DNA of 64,000 nucleotides from Streptomyces sp. CG1 (GTDB taxonomy: Bacteria; Actinomycetota; Actinomycetes; Streptomycetales; Streptomycetaceae): positions 3,162,001-3,226,000 of the forward strand of contig NZ_CP163518.1 of NCBI RefSeq assembly GCF_041080625.1, in the 5' to 3' direction. The notes under the pieces are model-generated. The model was given only the letters and a program-made list of their open reading frames with translations, ran no database searches and had not been told where the DNA came from. Positions 63,543-64,000 of this stretch are shown one piece after another (the stretch's first letter is position 1; every line of letters starts with the position of its first letter). Made by a program: the position numbers and the translations under genes.

Positions 63543-63899
63543 TCAGCTGAACGAGTCGCCGCAGGCGCAGGAGCCCGTCGCGTTCGGGTTGTCGATCGTG
63601 AAGCCCTGCTTCTCGATGGTGTCCACGAAGTCGACGGTGGCGCCGCCCAGGTACGGGGCGCTCATCCGGTCCGTGACGACCTTGACCCCGCCGAAGTCCT
63701 TCTCCACGTCGCCGTCGAGCGAGCGCTCGTCGAAGAAGAGCTGGTAGCGCAGGCCGGAGCAGCCGCCGGGCTGGACGGCGACACGCAGCGCGAGGTCGTC
63801 GCGGCCTTCCTGGTCGAGCAGGGCCTTGACCTTGGCCGCGGCGGCGTCGGTCAGGATGATGCCGTCGGTGACGGTGGTGGTCTCGTCCGATACGGACAT
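63543..63899 (-). CDS. erpA: Iron-sulfur cluster insertion protein ErpA (HesB/IscA family)
   Basis: A 118-residue A-type carrier. The three cluster cysteines are present (LRVAVQPGGCSGLRYQLFFD and GSCACGDSF at the C-terminus). It hands Fe-S clusters to target enzymes such as those of respiration and isoprenoid synthesis. Length and motifs match the family. ATG 63899; it converges on the membrane protein gene. In M. tuberculosis Rv2204c, the equivalent, lies near adoK. Confidence 0.95.
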   Translation of the reverse strand: MSVSDETTTVTDGIILTDAAAAKVKALLDQEGRDDLALRVAVQPGGCSGLRYQLFFDERSLDGDVEKDFGGVKVVTDRMSAPYLGGATVDFVDTIEKQGFTIDNPNATGSCACGDSFS

Positions 63900-64000
63900 C
63901 TACATCTCTCCCGGGTTGTACGGAGACTGCTTGCCGACGAGTGCAACCGGCGCTTCCGCGGATTCATTCCGGGCCGGGCAGTCGCGTTGTCGCGTTCTTC
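63900..64000. other. Upstream region of erpA, no gene seen
   Basis: The last 101 bases hold the erpA promoter region; GGGAGAG lies 9 bases before the ATG. No other gene is visible. Confidence 0.5.

Overview
The window is high-GC actinobacterial chromosome and reads as the core arm of a Streptomyces genome. The signs are GC-rich third positions, many GTG starts, TANNNT -10 boxes very close to start codons, a Tat-exported cholesterol oxidase, MacRS-type and glkA loci in the order I recall from S. coelicolor, and dispersed Streptomyces repeats of the CGCGCAGTTCCCCGCGCCCC type. I saw no tRNA, rRNA, CRISPR array, prophage, complete insertion sequence or secondary-metabolite cluster.

Layout. 1-3150: the end of a YhgE/Pip-type membrane protein gene, its TetR neighbour and a decayed DUF4126 gene. 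3195-9662: a phytoene-desaturase-like oxidoreductase, a Tyr/Gln-rich membrane protein, metF, thiE, an Rv2175c-type DNA-binding protein, an FAD-dependent reductase and a small beta-barrel-like protein. 9700-11998: a TPP riboswitch followed by thiO-thiS-thiG. 12134-16668: a PASTA Ser/Thr kinase, endonuclease IV, a YedY-like molybdoprotein, and the bacterioferritin/Bfd pair with an iron box. 16827-20523: divergent aroH and trpL-trpE, where the leader peptide has three consecutive Trp codons. 20538-25932: a 6-phosphofructokinase with pyrophosphate-type residues, macRS, a PlsC-type acyltransferase, an esterase and a membrane protein. 25973-33255: TetR, serine hydrolase, EEP nuclease, glkA, DUF5304, ArsA-like, SRPBCC and metallophosphoesterase genes. 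33552-39631: fadD15-like acyl-CoA synthetase, cholesterol oxidase, PimB'-like mannosyltransferase and a GT87-like membrane protein. 39659-46540: a putative metalloprotease lipoprotein, two NlpC/P60 hydrolases, a NYN protein, a zinc-ribbon protein, a MITE-like inverted repeat, rhomboid protease and an AsnC-type RAM domain. 46584-48310: a class-V aminotransferase under a SAM-IV-type riboswitch. 48311-58827: trpD and the respiratory block qcrB-qcrA-qcrC-ctaE and ctaF-ctaD-ctaC, which encodes most of a bc1-aa3 supercomplex, with an L,D-transpeptidase and a degenerate receiver protein between the two operons. 59113-63899: a NifS-TusA fusion, an adenosine-kinase-like PfkB protein, two uncharacterised genes and erpA.

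How the genes fit together. Most are housekeeping: aromatic amino acids (aroH, trpE, trpD), one-carbon and thiamine supply (metF, thiE/O/S/G), glycolytic entry (glkA, pfkA), envelope lipid and mannoside synthesis (plsC, fadD, pimB', GT87), peptidoglycan remodelling (two NlpC/P60, L,D-transpeptidase), iron and Fe-S handling (bfr, bfd, NifS-TusA, erpA) and terminal respiration. From memory, the gene order parallels Mycobacterium tuberculosis Rv2172c-Rv2204c, so this looks like a very old actinobacterial neighbourhood. The most notable features are RNA-level: a TPP riboswitch, a Trp leader on a probably leaderless mRNA, a SAM-IV-like riboswitch whose downstream hairpin covers the Shine-Dalgarno of a six-codon ORF, and a 21-bp perfect palindrome over the ctaE start codon.
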